This document shows positions 9,117-17,495 of a stretch of DNA of 64,000 nt, piece after piece. The notes under the pieces were generated by a model. It was not told the origin of the DNA. It did no database searches and worked only from the letters and a program-made list of their open reading frames with translations. Both the position numbers and the translations under genes were made by a program. Position 1 is the first letter of the stretch. The number at the start of each line of letters is the position of its first letter. This stretch comes from Bradyrhizobium sp. cir1 (GTDB lineage Bacteria > Pseudomonadota > Alphaproteobacteria > Rhizobiales > Xanthobacteraceae), in the NCBI RefSeq assembly GCF_014198245.1, contig NZ_JACIHE010000003.1, positions 62,001 through 126,000 on the forward strand, given 5' to 3'.

Positions 9117-11705
9117 GTGCTGCAAAGCGTAGTCGTTGCCATCGTCAGGGCCTGCACCCGGTTTGCCTCCCTCGTCGTCGTTCTCGGGCTCCTGCTGTCG
9201 GTGGCCGCGGGCTATTACGCTGCGCGCCATTTCGCCATCAACACCGACATCAATTCGCTGATTGCCCAAAATCTCGACTGGCGCCAGCGCGACCAGCAGT
9301 TCGACCGTGCCTTCGACCGTGATGCGACGATTCTCGCCGTCGTCGAGGCCAGGACGCCGGAGATGGCGACCGCGGCGGCCGACGCGCTCTATGCCAGGCT
9401 GAGGGACGACAAGACCAACTTCCAGTCGGTGCAGCAGCTCGGCACCGGCGAGTTCTTCGAGAAGAACGGCCTGTTGTTCCTGCCGACCGAGGAGGTCGGC
9501 AAGGTCACCGGCGAGTTCGAATCCGCAGCACCCCTGATCGAGATCATGGCGGGCGACCCCTCGATCCGCGGCCTGACCGGCGCGCTGGAAACCGGGCTTG
9601 CCGGCGTCAAGCGCGGCCAGGTCAAGCTCGACAACACCGCGCGGCCGTTCAACCAGATCGCGCAGACCGTCGAGACCGTGCTCAACAAGGGCAATGCGAG
9701 CTTCTCCTGGCGCGAGCTCGTCAGCGACGAGCCGCTGTCGGATTCCGACAAGCGCGCCTTCATCGAGTTCAAGCCGATCCTCGACTACAACGCGCTGGAG
9801 CCCGGCAAGGGGGCCACTAACGCGATCCGGAAAGCGGCGGCGGATCTGGATTTCCCGACCAAATTCCAGGCGCGGGTGCGCCTCACCGGCCCGGTTCCGA
9901 TCGCGAACGAGGAATATGCGACCGTTCAGGAAGGCGCCGTCATCAACGGCATCGGCACCGTCCTCGTCGTGCTGCTCATCCTGTGGCTGGCGCTGCATTC
10001 GTCGAAGATCATCTTCGCCGTGTTCGTCAATCTCTTCGTCGGCCTCGCGATCACGACGGCAGCCGGCCTGATGATGGTCGGATCATTCAATTTGCTGTCG
10101 ATCGCCTTCGCGGTGCTGTTCGTCGGCCTCGGCGTCGATTTCGGCATCCAGTACAGCGTCCGCTATCGCTCGGAGCGCTACAAGCACAACGACCTCTCCG
10201 GTGCGCTGGTGCTGGCTGCGAAGCGCTCGGCGGTGCCGCTGTCGCTGGCGGCGATGGCCACCGCGGCGGGATTCCTTTGCTTCATGCCGACCGACTACAA
10301 GGGCATCGCAGAGCTAGGCCAGATCGCCGGCGTCGGCATGCTGGTGGCCTTCCTCTCCTCGATCACCGTTCTGCCGGCTTTGCTGAAGCTTCTGAACCCG
10401 CCCGGTGAGATGGAGCCGGTCGGCTACGCTTTCCTGGCGCCGCTCGACCGCTTTCTGGAGAAGCACCGCGTGCTGGTCGTCGGGGGCACGCTGCTGCTCG
10501 CGCTCGCCGGCCTGCCGCTGCTCTACTTCATGAAGTTCGACTTCAACCCGATGAATCTGCGCAATCCGCACGCCGAGTCGATCGCGACCTTCCTCGACCT
10601 GCGCAAGGATCCCAACACCGGCGCCAATGCCATCAACGTGATGACCACGTCGGAGGAGCAGGCAAGGCAGGTCCAGGCGAGGCTGGAGAAGGTGCCCGAG
10701 GTGCTTCGGGTGATGTCGCTCGACAGCTTCGTGCCGCAGGACCAGCAGCCGAAGCTGAAGCTGATCGCGCAGGGCGCCAAGGTGCTGAACCCCGCGCTCA
10801 ACCCTGATCAGATCGATGCGGCGCCGACGGATCAGGAGAACGTGGAATCGCTGAAATCGTCGGTCGACAATCTGCGCCGGACCGCCGGTGACGCGAAGGG
10901 CCCGGGCGCGGTCGCCTCGCGCCGGCTCGCGGATGCGCTCGATAAGCTCGCCAATGGCGACGAGGCCACGCGCAACAAGGCGCAGGACGTGTTCGTCACG
11001 CCGATGAAGATCGTGTTCGACCAGCTCAGGAACGCGATGCAGGCAGGTCCGGTCACCCTCAGCTCACTGCCGCCCGATCTCGTCAGCGCCTGGAAGAGCA
11101 AGGACGGCATCATCCGCGTCGAGGCGCTACCCAAGGGCGATCCCAACGACAACGACACGCTGCGCAAATTTGCGGCGGCGGTGCTCGCTGCCGAGCCGAC
11201 CGCGATCGGCGGGCCGGTCTCGATCCTGAAGTCCGGCGACACCGTGGTGAAGGCGTTCATCCACGCCGGCATCTATGCGCTGCTCGTGATTGGCCTGTTG
11301 CTCTGGATCACGCTGCGTCGGTTCGTGGACGTGCTGATGACGCTGGTGCCGCTTCTGGTTGCCGGCGCTGTGACGCTCGAAATCTGCGTGTTGATCGGCC
11401 TGCCGCTCAACTTCGCCAACATCGTCGCGTTCCCGCTGCTGCTCGGCGTCGGCGTCGCGTTCAAGATCTATTATGTCGTGGCGTGGCGCTCCGGCAGAAC
11501 AAACCTGCTTCAGACCAGCCTCACGCGAGCAATCTTCTTCAGCGCGCTGACGACGGCGACCGCGTTCGGCAGCCTGTGGCTGTCGAGCCATCCCGGCACG
11601 TCCAGCATGGGCAAGCTGCTGGCGCTCTCGCTGGTGACGACGCTCGCCGCCGTGCTGCTGTTCCAGCCGGCCCTAATGGGCAAGCCCCGCAATCTCAGGG
11701 AGTAG
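9117..11705 (+). CDS. hpnN: Hopanoid transporter HpnN (RND/MMPL family)
   Basis: 862 residues. HpnN is thought to move hopanoids from the inner to the outer membrane. The architecture is RND-like: a first membrane helix (about residues 15-35), a large periplasmic domain, a block of membrane helices (about 275-450), a second periplasmic domain and a final membrane block (about 715-860). NTDINSLIAQNLDWRQRDQQF near residue 40 is a conserved HpnN segment. The start is GTG at 9117, behind a purine-rich AGAAAGAAAAGAAG site; no ATG fits better. The 3' end overlaps the convergent DUF2147 gene by 33 bases. A candidate EcfG promoter lies directly upstream. Confidence 0.93.
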   Translation: MLQSVVVAIVRACTRFASLVVVLGLLLSVAAGYYAARHFAINTDINSLIAQNLDWRQRDQQFDRAFDRDATILAVVEARTPEMATAAADALYARLRDDKTNFQSVQQLGTGEFFEKNGLLFLPTEEVGKVTGEFESAAPLIEIMAGDPSIRGLTGALETGLAGVKRGQVKLDNTARPFNQIAQTVETVLNKGNASFSWRELVSDEPLSDSDKRAFIEFKPILDYNALEPGKGATNAIRKAAADLDFPTKFQARVRLTGPVPIANEEYATVQEGAVINGIGTVLVVLLILWLALHSSKIIFAVFVNLFVGLAITTAAGLMMVGSFNLLSIAFAVLFVGLGVDFGIQYSVRYRSERYKHNDLSGALVLAAKRSAVPLSLAAMATAAGFLCFMPTDYKGIAELGQIAGVGMLVAFLSSITVLPALLKLLNPPGEMEPVGYAFLAPLDRFLEKHRVLVVGGTLLLALAGLPLLYFMKFDFNPMNLRNPHAESIATFLDLRKDPNTGANAINVMTTSEEQARQVQARLEKVPEVLRVMSLDSFVPQDQQPKLKLIAQGAKVLNPALNPDQIDAAPTDQENVESLKSSVDNLRRTAGDAKGPGAVASRRLADALDKLANGDEATRNKAQDVFVTPMKIVFDQLRNAMQAGPVTLSSLPPDLVSAWKSKDGIIRVEALPKGDPNDNDTLRKFAAAVLAAEPTAIGGPVSILKSGDTVVKAFIHAGIYALLVIGLLLWITLRRFVDVLMTLVPLLVAGAVTLEICVLIGLPLNFANIVAFPLLLGVGVAFKIYYVVAWRSGRTNLLQTSLTRAIFFSALTTATAFGSLWLSSHPGTSSMGKLLALSLVTTLAAVLLFQPALMGKPRNLRE

Positions 11706-12314
11706 GCAGATGTCGCCGACGGGGTCGGCGGCGCCCTTCTGACCGGGCTTGGCCGCGGCGGTCTTCGCGGCCGGTGCGGGGGCTGTGGCGCCCGTCGTGG
11801 CCTGGGCTGCTTGTTGGGCTCCCGGAGCCTTGGGCGCAGCGCCAGGGGACTTCGGCGCGCCCTTGGCCATGGCATTGGCGGGGCTCAAGGGGATCGGCGG
11901 CCCGACCCGAGTCCAGGTCTCGCCACCACAGAGGAAGCCCATCACGCAGCCCTTGATCTCGAGCTGGTCGGTGCCAGCAGGTGTGATGGTCGCGCTGTAG
12001 GTCTGGCCGTCTTGCGCGTTATAGACCTGTCCTTCCCACTGATCGGCACCGGGCTTCTTCTTCATGTCGATCAGGGTCGGCATGCCCAGCGTCGGCCTGT
12101 TCTTTTTCGAGACATCGGGATTGTTCTCGTCGCGGCCGCCGGGCTGCTTTTCCCAGGAAACCGCGCCCCACATGCTGCCATTGCACTGGGCGACACGGAT
12201 GTTGGCGACGCCGTCGGCGACCCGCCAGTCGCCGGTGGGATCGGCGGCGAGGGCCGGGGTCAGGCCTGCGTAACCGCCAGCCAGTATAATTCCGGTGTAA
12301 AGGGCCAAACGCAT
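11673..12314 (-). CDS. DUF2147 family secreted protein
   Basis: 213 residues from ATG 12314 (MRLALYTGIILAGG). The signal peptide has its cleavage site near PALAADP. Residues about 25-140 carry the DUF2147 domain (DPTGDWRVADGVANIRVAQC, WEGQVYNAQDGQTYSATI, LEIKGCVMGFLCGGETW), thought to be a small lipocalin-like beta barrel of unknown ligand. The C-terminal 70 residues are low complexity, rich in Ala, Pro and Lys, which is more than the family needs. It sits convergently between hpnN and hpnO in the hopanoid block and overlaps the hpnN end by 33 bases. A role in envelope lipid biology is only suggested by location. Confidence 0.8.
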   Translation of the reverse strand: MRLALYTGIILAGGYAGLTPALAADPTGDWRVADGVANIRVAQCNGSMWGAVSWEKQPGGRDENNPDVSKKNRPTLGMPTLIDMKKKPGADQWEGQVYNAQDGQTYSATITPAGTDQLEIKGCVMGFLCGGETWTRVGPPIPLSPANAMAKGAPKSPGAAPKAPGAQQAAQATTGATAPAPAAKTAAAKPGQKGAADPVGDICLLPEIAGLAH

Positions 12315-12456
12315 GAGTGTTCCTTGGCAGTGCAACATGATCTAAAAGCTGTGCTTGCGAAGATGGTCCGAAAAAGGGCAAAAGGCCGCACAGACCGTTT
12401 TCACTAGCGGTCCGTTTTCAGTTGACGAGACGGCCCTCAACCGAAGTATGTAGCGG

Positions 12457-13848
12457 ATGCACAGTCCAAATCCAGACATGTCTCAGCTGTTCGCGGACCG
12501 GCAGGCCCAGCGCAGCGCCCTGCATAATCGGTATCTGAACGAGCAGTTCGTTCGGGTCCTGAAGACCATCGGCTACGATGTCGGCTTCCAGAAGGGGCAG
12601 GGGCAGTACCTCTACGACCGCGAGGGCGCGCGCTACCTCGACCTGTTGTCCGGCTTTGGCGTGTTTGCGATCGGGCGCAATCATCCGGTCATGCGCGAGG
12701 CGCTCAAGAGCGTGCTCGATGCCGACCTGCCCAACCTCGTCCAGTTCGACGTCTCGACGCTCGCCGGCGTGCTGGCCGAGCGCCTGCTGAAATACGTCCC
12801 CTATCTCGACAAGGCGTTCTTTGCCAATTCCGGCGCGGAATGCGTCGAGGCCGCGATCAAGTTTGCGCGTGGCGCGACGGGGCGTCCCGGCATCGTCTAT
12901 TGCGCCCACGGCTACCACGGCCTGACCTATGGCGCGCTGTCACTGACGGGTGATTCGAACTTCCGCACCGGCTTCGAGCCGCTGCTGCCGGGCTGCACCC
13001 CGGTCCCGTTCAACGACCTGGCCGCGCTCGAAAAGGCACTGGCCTCGCGCGAGGTCGCCGCCTTCGTTGTCGAGCCGATCCAGGGCAAGGGCGTCAACAT
13101 GCCCACCGACGAGTTCCTGCCGGGAGCTGCCGCGCTCTGCAAGAAATACGGCACGCTGTTCGTCGCCGACGAGATCCAGACCGGCATGGGCCGCACCGGC
13201 CGCTTCCTCGCGGTCGAGCACTGGAACGTCGAGCCCGACATGGTGCTGCTGTCGAAGTCGCTCTCGGGTGGCCACGTGCCGGTCGGCGCGGTGCTGACGC
13301 GCAAGAGCATCTTCGACAAGATCTTCAACCAGATGGACCGCGCCGTCGTGCACGGCTCGACCTTCTCCAAGAACGACCTCGCCATGGCCGCGGGCATCGC
13401 CACGCTCGACGTCATGGAGTCCGAGAAGCTGATCGAGTCCGCGGCCAAGCGCGGCGCCGAGCTGCGCCTCGCGCTGACGCGCATGGTGCCCGGTTACGAG
13501 CTGTTGAAGGAAGTCCGCGGCAAGGGCCTGATGATCGGTATCGAGTTCGGTCCGCCGAAATCGCTGCGCCTGCGCGCCTCCTGGAACGTGCTGGAGACCG
13601 CCAACAAGGGCCTGTTCTGCCAGCTCATCACCGTGCCGCTGTTCAAGGACCACAAGATCCTCACGCAAGTCGCCGGCCACGGCAGCCACACCATCAAGCT
13701 GCTGCCGCCGCTCACCATCACCGAGGAAGACTGCAGCTGGATCGAGAAGGCGTTCGACGACGTCATCGCCGGCAGCCACAAGGTCCCCGGCGCGATCTGG
13801 TCGCTCGGCAAGACGCTGGTGGACAACGCGGTGCGGCGGTCGGCGTAA
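12457..13848 (+). CDS. hpnO: Hopanoid aminotransferase HpnO (aminobacteriohopanetriol synthesis)
   Basis: 463 residues, class III PLP aminotransferase. HpnO converts the C35 hopanoid aldehyde/polyol intermediate to 35-aminobacteriohopanetriol. The PLP-binding lysine is K267 in LLSKSLSGGHVPVG; VADEIQTGMGRTG carries the Asp that contacts the cofactor nitrogen. The close fit of the N-terminal segment (NRYLNEQFVRVLKTIGYDVGFQ) and the hopanoid neighbourhood favour HpnO over ornithine or acetylornithine aminotransferases. An alternative start is Met8. Two direct copies of CCGTTTTCA lie 37-62 bases upstream. Confidence 0.9.
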   Translation: MHSPNPDMSQLFADRQAQRSALHNRYLNEQFVRVLKTIGYDVGFQKGQGQYLYDREGARYLDLLSGFGVFAIGRNHPVMREALKSVLDADLPNLVQFDVSTLAGVLAERLLKYVPYLDKAFFANSGAECVEAAIKFARGATGRPGIVYCAHGYHGLTYGALSLTGDSNFRTGFEPLLPGCTPVPFNDLAALEKALASREVAAFVVEPIQGKGVNMPTDEFLPGAAALCKKYGTLFVADEIQTGMGRTGRFLAVEHWNVEPDMVLLSKSLSGGHVPVGAVLTRKSIFDKIFNQMDRAVVHGSTFSKNDLAMAAGIATLDVMESEKLIESAAKRGAELRLALTRMVPGYELLKEVRGKGLMIGIEFGPPKSLRLRASWNVLETANKGLFCQLITVPLFKDHKILTQVAGHGSHTIKLLPPLTITEEDCSWIEKAFDDVIAGSHKVPGAIWSLGKTLVDNAVRRSA

Positions 13849-13858
13849 GGCCGATCGC

Positions 13859-14164
13859 TCAGGCCGCCTTAGGCTTGTTCACGGTCTCGATGCGATCGAG
13901 CTCCTTACCGAGATCGCGTCTGGCGATCTGGATGTCGTAATCGTTCTGGAGATTGAGCCAAAGCTCGGCGGTCGTGCCGAGCGCCTTGGCAAGCCGCAGT
14001 GCGGTGTCGGCGGTGATCCCGGTCTGCTCACTCGCAATCCGCTCGATACGCGTGCGCGGCAGGCCGCATGCCTTGGCAAGCGCGCCGGCGGAGATGGCCA
14101 GCGGGATCAGAAATTCCTCCCGCAGGACCTCACCAGGATGCATGGGCTTGAGCTTTTTCGCCAT
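13859..14164 (-). CDS. HigA-family antitoxin without visible toxin
   Basis: 101 residues. The HigA/VapI signature begins MHPGEVLREEFL and is followed by a helix-turn-helix (about residues 25-60: ISAGALAKACGLPRTRIERI) and the family motif TAELWLNLQNDYDIQIA. In HigBA operons a RelE-like toxin of about 90 residues normally lies immediately upstream. Here the bases upstream (above 14164) contain no such frame but a short non-coding stretch and an oppositely directed small membrane protein. It is therefore a solitary regulator or remnant. The ribosome site is weak. Confidence 0.85.
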   Translation of the reverse strand: MAKKLKPMHPGEVLREEFLIPLAISAGALAKACGLPRTRIERIASEQTGITADTALRLAKALGTTAELWLNLQNDYDIQIARRDLGKELDRIETVNKPKAA

Positions 14165-14244
14165 GCAGGAACTATAATTGCGGAGCCCGGAGGACCAAAG
14201 CGGAATCCAGGACGTCTTCTAGGTTGTTGTCGCAGGACGCATCG

Positions 14245-14541
14245 ATGGGACCCACAATCAAGCTTGTCGGTTTTCTCCTTTTTCTGGCGGGCGCAGGATC
14301 GATCGTCTACTTGCAGCATTGCATTAGCGAGTACAGGTCTTCGGTTCCTAAGCCGCGCGTGGTTGGGCCGTTCACCGCTATACGCGCTTCCTTTCGGTGG
14401 GTGCACGATCCAAATGATCTGCTCGTCTCGGAAGAGTGCCTAGCGAACCTCAGGCGGACGAAGACCGCGGCCCTCGTCACCGCGGCAATCTGGGTTATCC
14501 TTGGGATTTTCATAATAGCGGCGCGAGCGTTGGACGTTTAG
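14245..14541 (+). CDS. Small two-helix membrane protein, function unknown
   Basis: 98 residues from ATG 14245 (MGPTIKLVGFLLFLAGAG). There are two hydrophobic segments (about residues 5-24 and 74-94) separated by a soluble loop that contains two cysteines and the stretch FRWVHDPNDLLVSEECLANL. No family recognised. It is divergent from the solo HigA antitoxin gene and followed by a short palindromic repeat fragment. The hydrophobic pattern and conserved-looking loop make it likely to be real, but coding evidence is limited to composition. Confidence 0.55.
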   Translation: MGPTIKLVGFLLFLAGAGSIVYLQHCISEYRSSVPKPRVVGPFTAIRASFRWVHDPNDLLVSEECLANLRRTKTAALVTAAIWVILGIFIIAARALDV

Positions 14542-14590
14542 CGTTTTCTTATTTGATGCCACACGAAGTAGCTCTGCCTTGGCGGTCAAA

Positions 14591-14623
14591 GTCTGGATTG
14601 CTTCGCTTCGCTCGCAATGACGG
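14591..14623. repeat. Fragment of palindromic repeat family E
   Basis: The segment from TCTGGATTGCTTCGCTTCG to CAATGACGG matches the right arm of the full palindrome at 31627-31713, with one change. It lies between the small membrane protein and the anti-sigma gene. Confidence 0.75.
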
Positions 14624-14632
14624 CGAAGACTG

Positions 14633-15400
14633 CTACCCCTCCACATTCGCCTTCATCGCCGCCTCGAACTTGTCGACGAATTCGGCGAGCTCGTCGGCGC
14701 CGAGATCGCTGACGGCCCAGAAGTTCAGGCCACGGTTGCCCCAGCGGCGGCAGTTGAAGCCCTGCATGGTCTGGGTCTTCGGCTGCCGGTGCTCGGTGCT
14801 CGCGGTTTGCGACACGAACAGATTGATCACGTGTTGCCGGCGCCGGTAGACCACGGCGCCGATGGCGCGGGCGTCGATATAGTCGAGCCGGCCGCCGACC
14901 AGCGTAAAACCCTGCGCGGTGAGGTCGATCACGGGCGGGGCGACGTCGAGCTTGCCGTTGAACCAGGGCTTGACGGTGTGCTGGTCGGTCGAGACCACGT
15001 CGGTGAGGTGTCCGGCCTGGAGCGAGCGCAGATGTGCAGAGACGACCTCCGACAGGATGCGCTGCTGATCGTCCTGGCGCAGCACCACTGCGACGATGCC
15101 TGTTGCGGCAAGTGCGGAGACTGCCGAGCCCATGGCAAAGCCGCGCAGCACAGAGCGGCGCGTCGGCTGCTGGCGCTGCGGCTGCGGCAGCGACGCCTCG
15201 ATCCGACTGCGCAGGCTTGCCGGCGCAGCGTAGCGCAGATCGGCATCTGCGAGCATGCGTTGCATCTCGCGCTGTGCCGCAAGCTCCGCCGCGCAGGCCG
15301 GGCAGCTCGCGATATGAGCCTCGACCTCGCGTGCGTGGCCGGCGTCGAGTTCGTTGTCGAGCAGCGCGTGAAGCAGGATCCTCGCTTCGTCGCAGGTCAT
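14633..15400 (-). CDS. Membrane-anchored zinc-finger anti-sigma factor
   Basis: 255 residues. The N-terminal anti-sigma zinc finger has His29, Cys33 and Cys36 (HIASCPAC) plus Cys3. One membrane helix follows at about 85-106, preceded by TRRS. The roughly 145-residue periplasmic part contains DLTAQGFTLVGGRLDYI and is typical of ChrR/RsiW-like regulators. It should bind and hold the sigma factor encoded immediately upstream, whose stop overlaps its start by four bases (ATGA). Release would depend on a periplasmic or redox signal. The operon also contains a cupredoxin and a metallophosphoesterase, which hints at copper or oxidative envelope stress. Confidence 0.88.
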   Translation of the reverse strand: MTCDEARILLHALLDNELDAGHAREVEAHIASCPACAAELAAQREMQRMLADADLRYAAPASLRSRIEASLPQPQRQQPTRRSVLRGFAMGSAVSALAATGIVAVVLRQDDQQRILSEVVSAHLRSLQAGHLTDVVSTDQHTVKPWFNGKLDVAPPVIDLTAQGFTLVGGRLDYIDARAIGAVVYRRRQHVINLFVSQTASTEHRQPKTQTMQGFNCRRWGNRGLNFWAVSDLGADELAEFVDKFEAAMKANVEG

Positions 15401-15945
15401 TTCGCTTGCTCCTCTTCCGCCCTCCAGGCTGCGCGCAGCATGGCGCGGGCGCGGGCGAGGCGAGACATCACGGTGCCGACGGGGGCGCCGACGGCTTCGG
15501 CGATTTCACGATAGGACAGGTTGTTGATCTCACGCAGCACGAATGTTTCCTTGAACGGCTCGGCGAGTGCGTCGATCAGCTTGCGGATCGCGCCGGCATC
15601 GCGGCTGCGCAGCACTTCGGTCTCGGGGCTCGCCTCGGTCTCCTGCCAGAGCGGTGTCTGCTCGTCGGCTCCGGGCGTGTCCTCGATCGCACTGGGCCGA
15701 TGCGCGCGCCGCGCATATTCGGCGTTGCAGACGTTGCGCAGGATGGCGAACAGCCAGGGCTTCATCGCCGGACCGCGGTAGCTGTCAAAATGCTTCAGCG
15801 CGCGCAGATAGCACTCCTGCACCGCGTCCTCGGCGTCGGAGGCATCGCGCAGCAGGTAGCGTGCGAGCGTGTAGACGTCGTCGAGATAGGGCAGCGCCGC
15901 CTCGCGGAAGCGTTGCGCCTTCTGCCCATCGTCGGTGGCGGGCAT
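15397..15945 (-). CDS. ECF-type RNA polymerase sigma factor
   Basis: 182 residues from ATG 15945, chosen because GAGGAGCG lies directly before it and the homology starts there; a 50-residue longer frame reads through the palindromic intergenic region. Sigma region 2 is RYLLRDASDAEDAVQECYLRAL with KPWLFAILRNVCN; region 4 is LREINNLSYREIAEAVGAPVGTVMSRLARARAML. It directs RNA polymerase to stress promoters and is controlled by the coupled zinc-finger anti-sigma factor. It follows the metallophosphoesterase and cupredoxin genes, with a GC-rich hairpin between. Confidence 0.92.
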   Translation of the reverse strand: MPATDDGQKAQRFREAALPYLDDVYTLARYLLRDASDAEDAVQECYLRALKHFDSYRGPAMKPWLFAILRNVCNAEYARRAHRPSAIEDTPGADEQTPLWQETEASPETEVLRSRDAGAIRKLIDALAEPFKETFVLREINNLSYREIAEAVGAPVGTVMSRLARARAMLRAAWRAEEEQAK

Positions 15946-16030
15946 CGCTCCTCGCTTTGCCTCTTGTTCTGCCTGCGGCTTCGTTTCGTCCCTGTTCGTC
16001 TTGCCCGGGTGCGTGACCCCGGGCACACGA

Positions 16031-16060
16031 GCCCGGCCGGAGTGGGACCACCGGCCGGGC
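16031..16060. terminator. GC-rich perfect hairpin between cupredoxin and sigma genes
   Basis: The ten-base arms GCCCGGCCGG and CCGGCCGGGC flank a ten-base loop. There is no T-run on either side, so it is more likely an attenuator or RNA-stability element within the operon than a strong terminator. Confidence 0.4.
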
Positions 16061-16087
16061 AAGACGTTGATGCCTTGGTTGAAGACA

Positions 16088-16423
16088 TTACTCAACCTTG
16101 ATCATCCCCGTCATGTGCGGGTGCAGCGAACAAAAATATTTGTAGTCGCCCGCATTGGTGAAGGTGAAGGAGAACTTGTCGTCGGTGTCCAGGGTCTTGG
16201 ACCTGAACTTGCCGGCCGACACGATGGTGTGCGGGATGTCGTCCCGGTTGGTCCAGGTCACGGTGGTGCCGACCTTGATCTTGAGCTCGGCTGGCTGGAA
16301 CACGAAATTGTCGATGTGCACGTCCATGTCGTCGGCGCGGGCTTTTGTTACGGGCAACAGCACGGCCGCGGCCAGAGCGAGACCGAGGTCGACACCGAAG
16401 TCGCGGCGGTTGAGAGTTTTCAT
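16088..16423 (-). CDS. Periplasmic cupredoxin-domain protein
   Basis: 111 residues from ATG 16423 (MKTLNRRDFGVDLGLALAAAVLL). The twin-arginine-like NRR leader has its cleavage site near KARADD. The cupredoxin fold follows, with type 1 copper ligand candidates His65 (DDIPHTIV), Cys98 (YFCSLHPHM), His101 or His103, and Met104, as in amicyanin/pseudoazurin-like electron carriers. It lies 19 bases after the metallophosphoesterase gene and upstream of the sigma factor. The likely role is periplasmic copper-dependent electron transfer or copper sensing in the stress response run by the sigma pair. Confidence 0.88.
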   Translation of the reverse strand: MKTLNRRDFGVDLGLALAAAVLLPVTKARADDMDVHIDNFVFQPAELKIKVGTTVTWTNRDDIPHTIVSAGKFRSKTLDTDDKFSFTFTNAGDYKYFCSLHPHMTGMIKVE

Positions 16424-16442
16424 TGTCAGCTTCCGTTCAGCC

Positions 16443-17387
16443 TTAGCCCTGCAGCGGCGTGTCGATGATCGCGAGCCGCTGCTCGTTCTGCTTGAAGTTG
16501 ATGCTGGCGACCCCAAGCATGGAGCGTAGCCTTGCGTCCTCGACCTTCATCGGACCGGGTGAGGGAGCGGCTCCCGGCGCCGGCTGCGGGAAGGCGGTCG
16601 AGCGCGCGGTGTGGAAGGTGACGTTGCCCTCGACCTTCTGCATCACTTGGTGGATGTGGCCGTTCAGCACGGTGACCGAGCCAAAGCCCTTGACGTGTTC
16701 CAGCGCGCGGCCGCCGTCCTCGGTGCCCCAGCCCCATTCGGGATAGACGGTCCAGAGCGGGATGTGGGCGAACAGCACGATCGGCGTCGATTTCGACTTG
16801 CCGCGCAGATCGTCCTCGAGCCAGGCGAGCTGCTCGGCGCCGAGATTGCCGAGCCCGCCGGCCTTGAGATCGACGACGTTGACGAGGCCGACGAAGTGCA
16901 CGCCGCCGGCGTCGAACGAATACCAGCCGTGTCCCTTGGTGCCGCGGCCGTAGCGCTCGCGATAGAGTTTTACATCCTCGTCGATGAAGTCATGCTCGCC
17001 TGGAACGTAATGCACGTCGAGCTTGGTCTGCGAGATGATGCGCTCGGCGTCGTCGAACTCGACGGCCTTCGACAGGTGCGTGATGTCGCCGGTGTGGATC
17101 ATGAAGGAGGGCTTTGCCGGCATTGCGTTGATCTTGTTCACGGCCTCCTCCAGCGTGCCGAGCGCGTTGGGGTTGGCCGGCTTGTCGAAGCCGACATGGC
17201 TGTCGCTGATCTGGAGGAAGCTCATGCCGGGCGTCGCCGCAGTTGCAGCTTGCGCGGAATCGATGATGCCGAGCGAGCGCGGCACGCCACCCGTGACGGT
17301 CCAGAGCACCCCGGTCCCGGCCCAGGTCATGCATTCCAGCACCTTGCGGCGGCTGACGCCGTCATCCCCGTGATCTTGTCCGCTCAT
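16443..17387 (-). CDS. Exported metallophosphoesterase (calcineurin-like)
   Basis: 314 residues. The leader contains SRRKVLECMTWAGTG, a twin-arginine export signal. The binuclear metal site is seen in ISDSHVG (Asp62, His64), HTGDITH (Asp101), VPGEHDF (about 128-134), LFAHIPLW and NGHIHQ. The usual GNHD/E motif reads GEHD, with Glu in place of the Asn metal ligand. The substrate is unknown; the family includes phosphodiesterases and phosphatases. It is the first gene of a four-gene minus-strand unit (this, cupredoxin, sigma, anti-sigma). Folding before export fits a metal-loaded enzyme. Confidence 0.87.
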   Translation of the reverse strand: MSGQDHGDDGVSRRKVLECMTWAGTGVLWTVTGGVPRSLGIIDSAQAATAATPGMSFLQISDSHVGFDKPANPNALGTLEEAVNKINAMPAKPSFMIHTGDITHLSKAVEFDDAERIISQTKLDVHYVPGEHDFIDEDVKLYRERYGRGTKGHGWYSFDAGGVHFVGLVNVVDLKAGGLGNLGAEQLAWLEDDLRGKSKSTPIVLFAHIPLWTVYPEWGWGTEDGGRALEHVKGFGSVTVLNGHIHQVMQKVEGNVTFHTARSTAFPQPAPGAAPSPGPMKVEDARLRSMLGVASINFKQNEQRLAIIDTPLQG

Positions 17388-17495
17388 CGCGCCTCTCCAC
17401 GTCGCCCGGAATTGGGCTTCGCGGAGGTGATCGGGGGAGGGAGGGACTTATTCCCGGATGGGATGACGATTTCGTGAGGTGGTGGGGCACGAGAC

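Noticed and set aside
14170..14240. Possible higB remnant upstream of the solo HigA antitoxin
   Set aside because: None of the minus-strand frames shows RelE/HigB residues, so a degraded toxin cannot be supported.
15946..16095. N-terminal extension of the ECF sigma factor at 15397
   Set aside because: It reads through a palindromic intergenic region; ATG 15945 has a strong ribosome site and begins at the homology.
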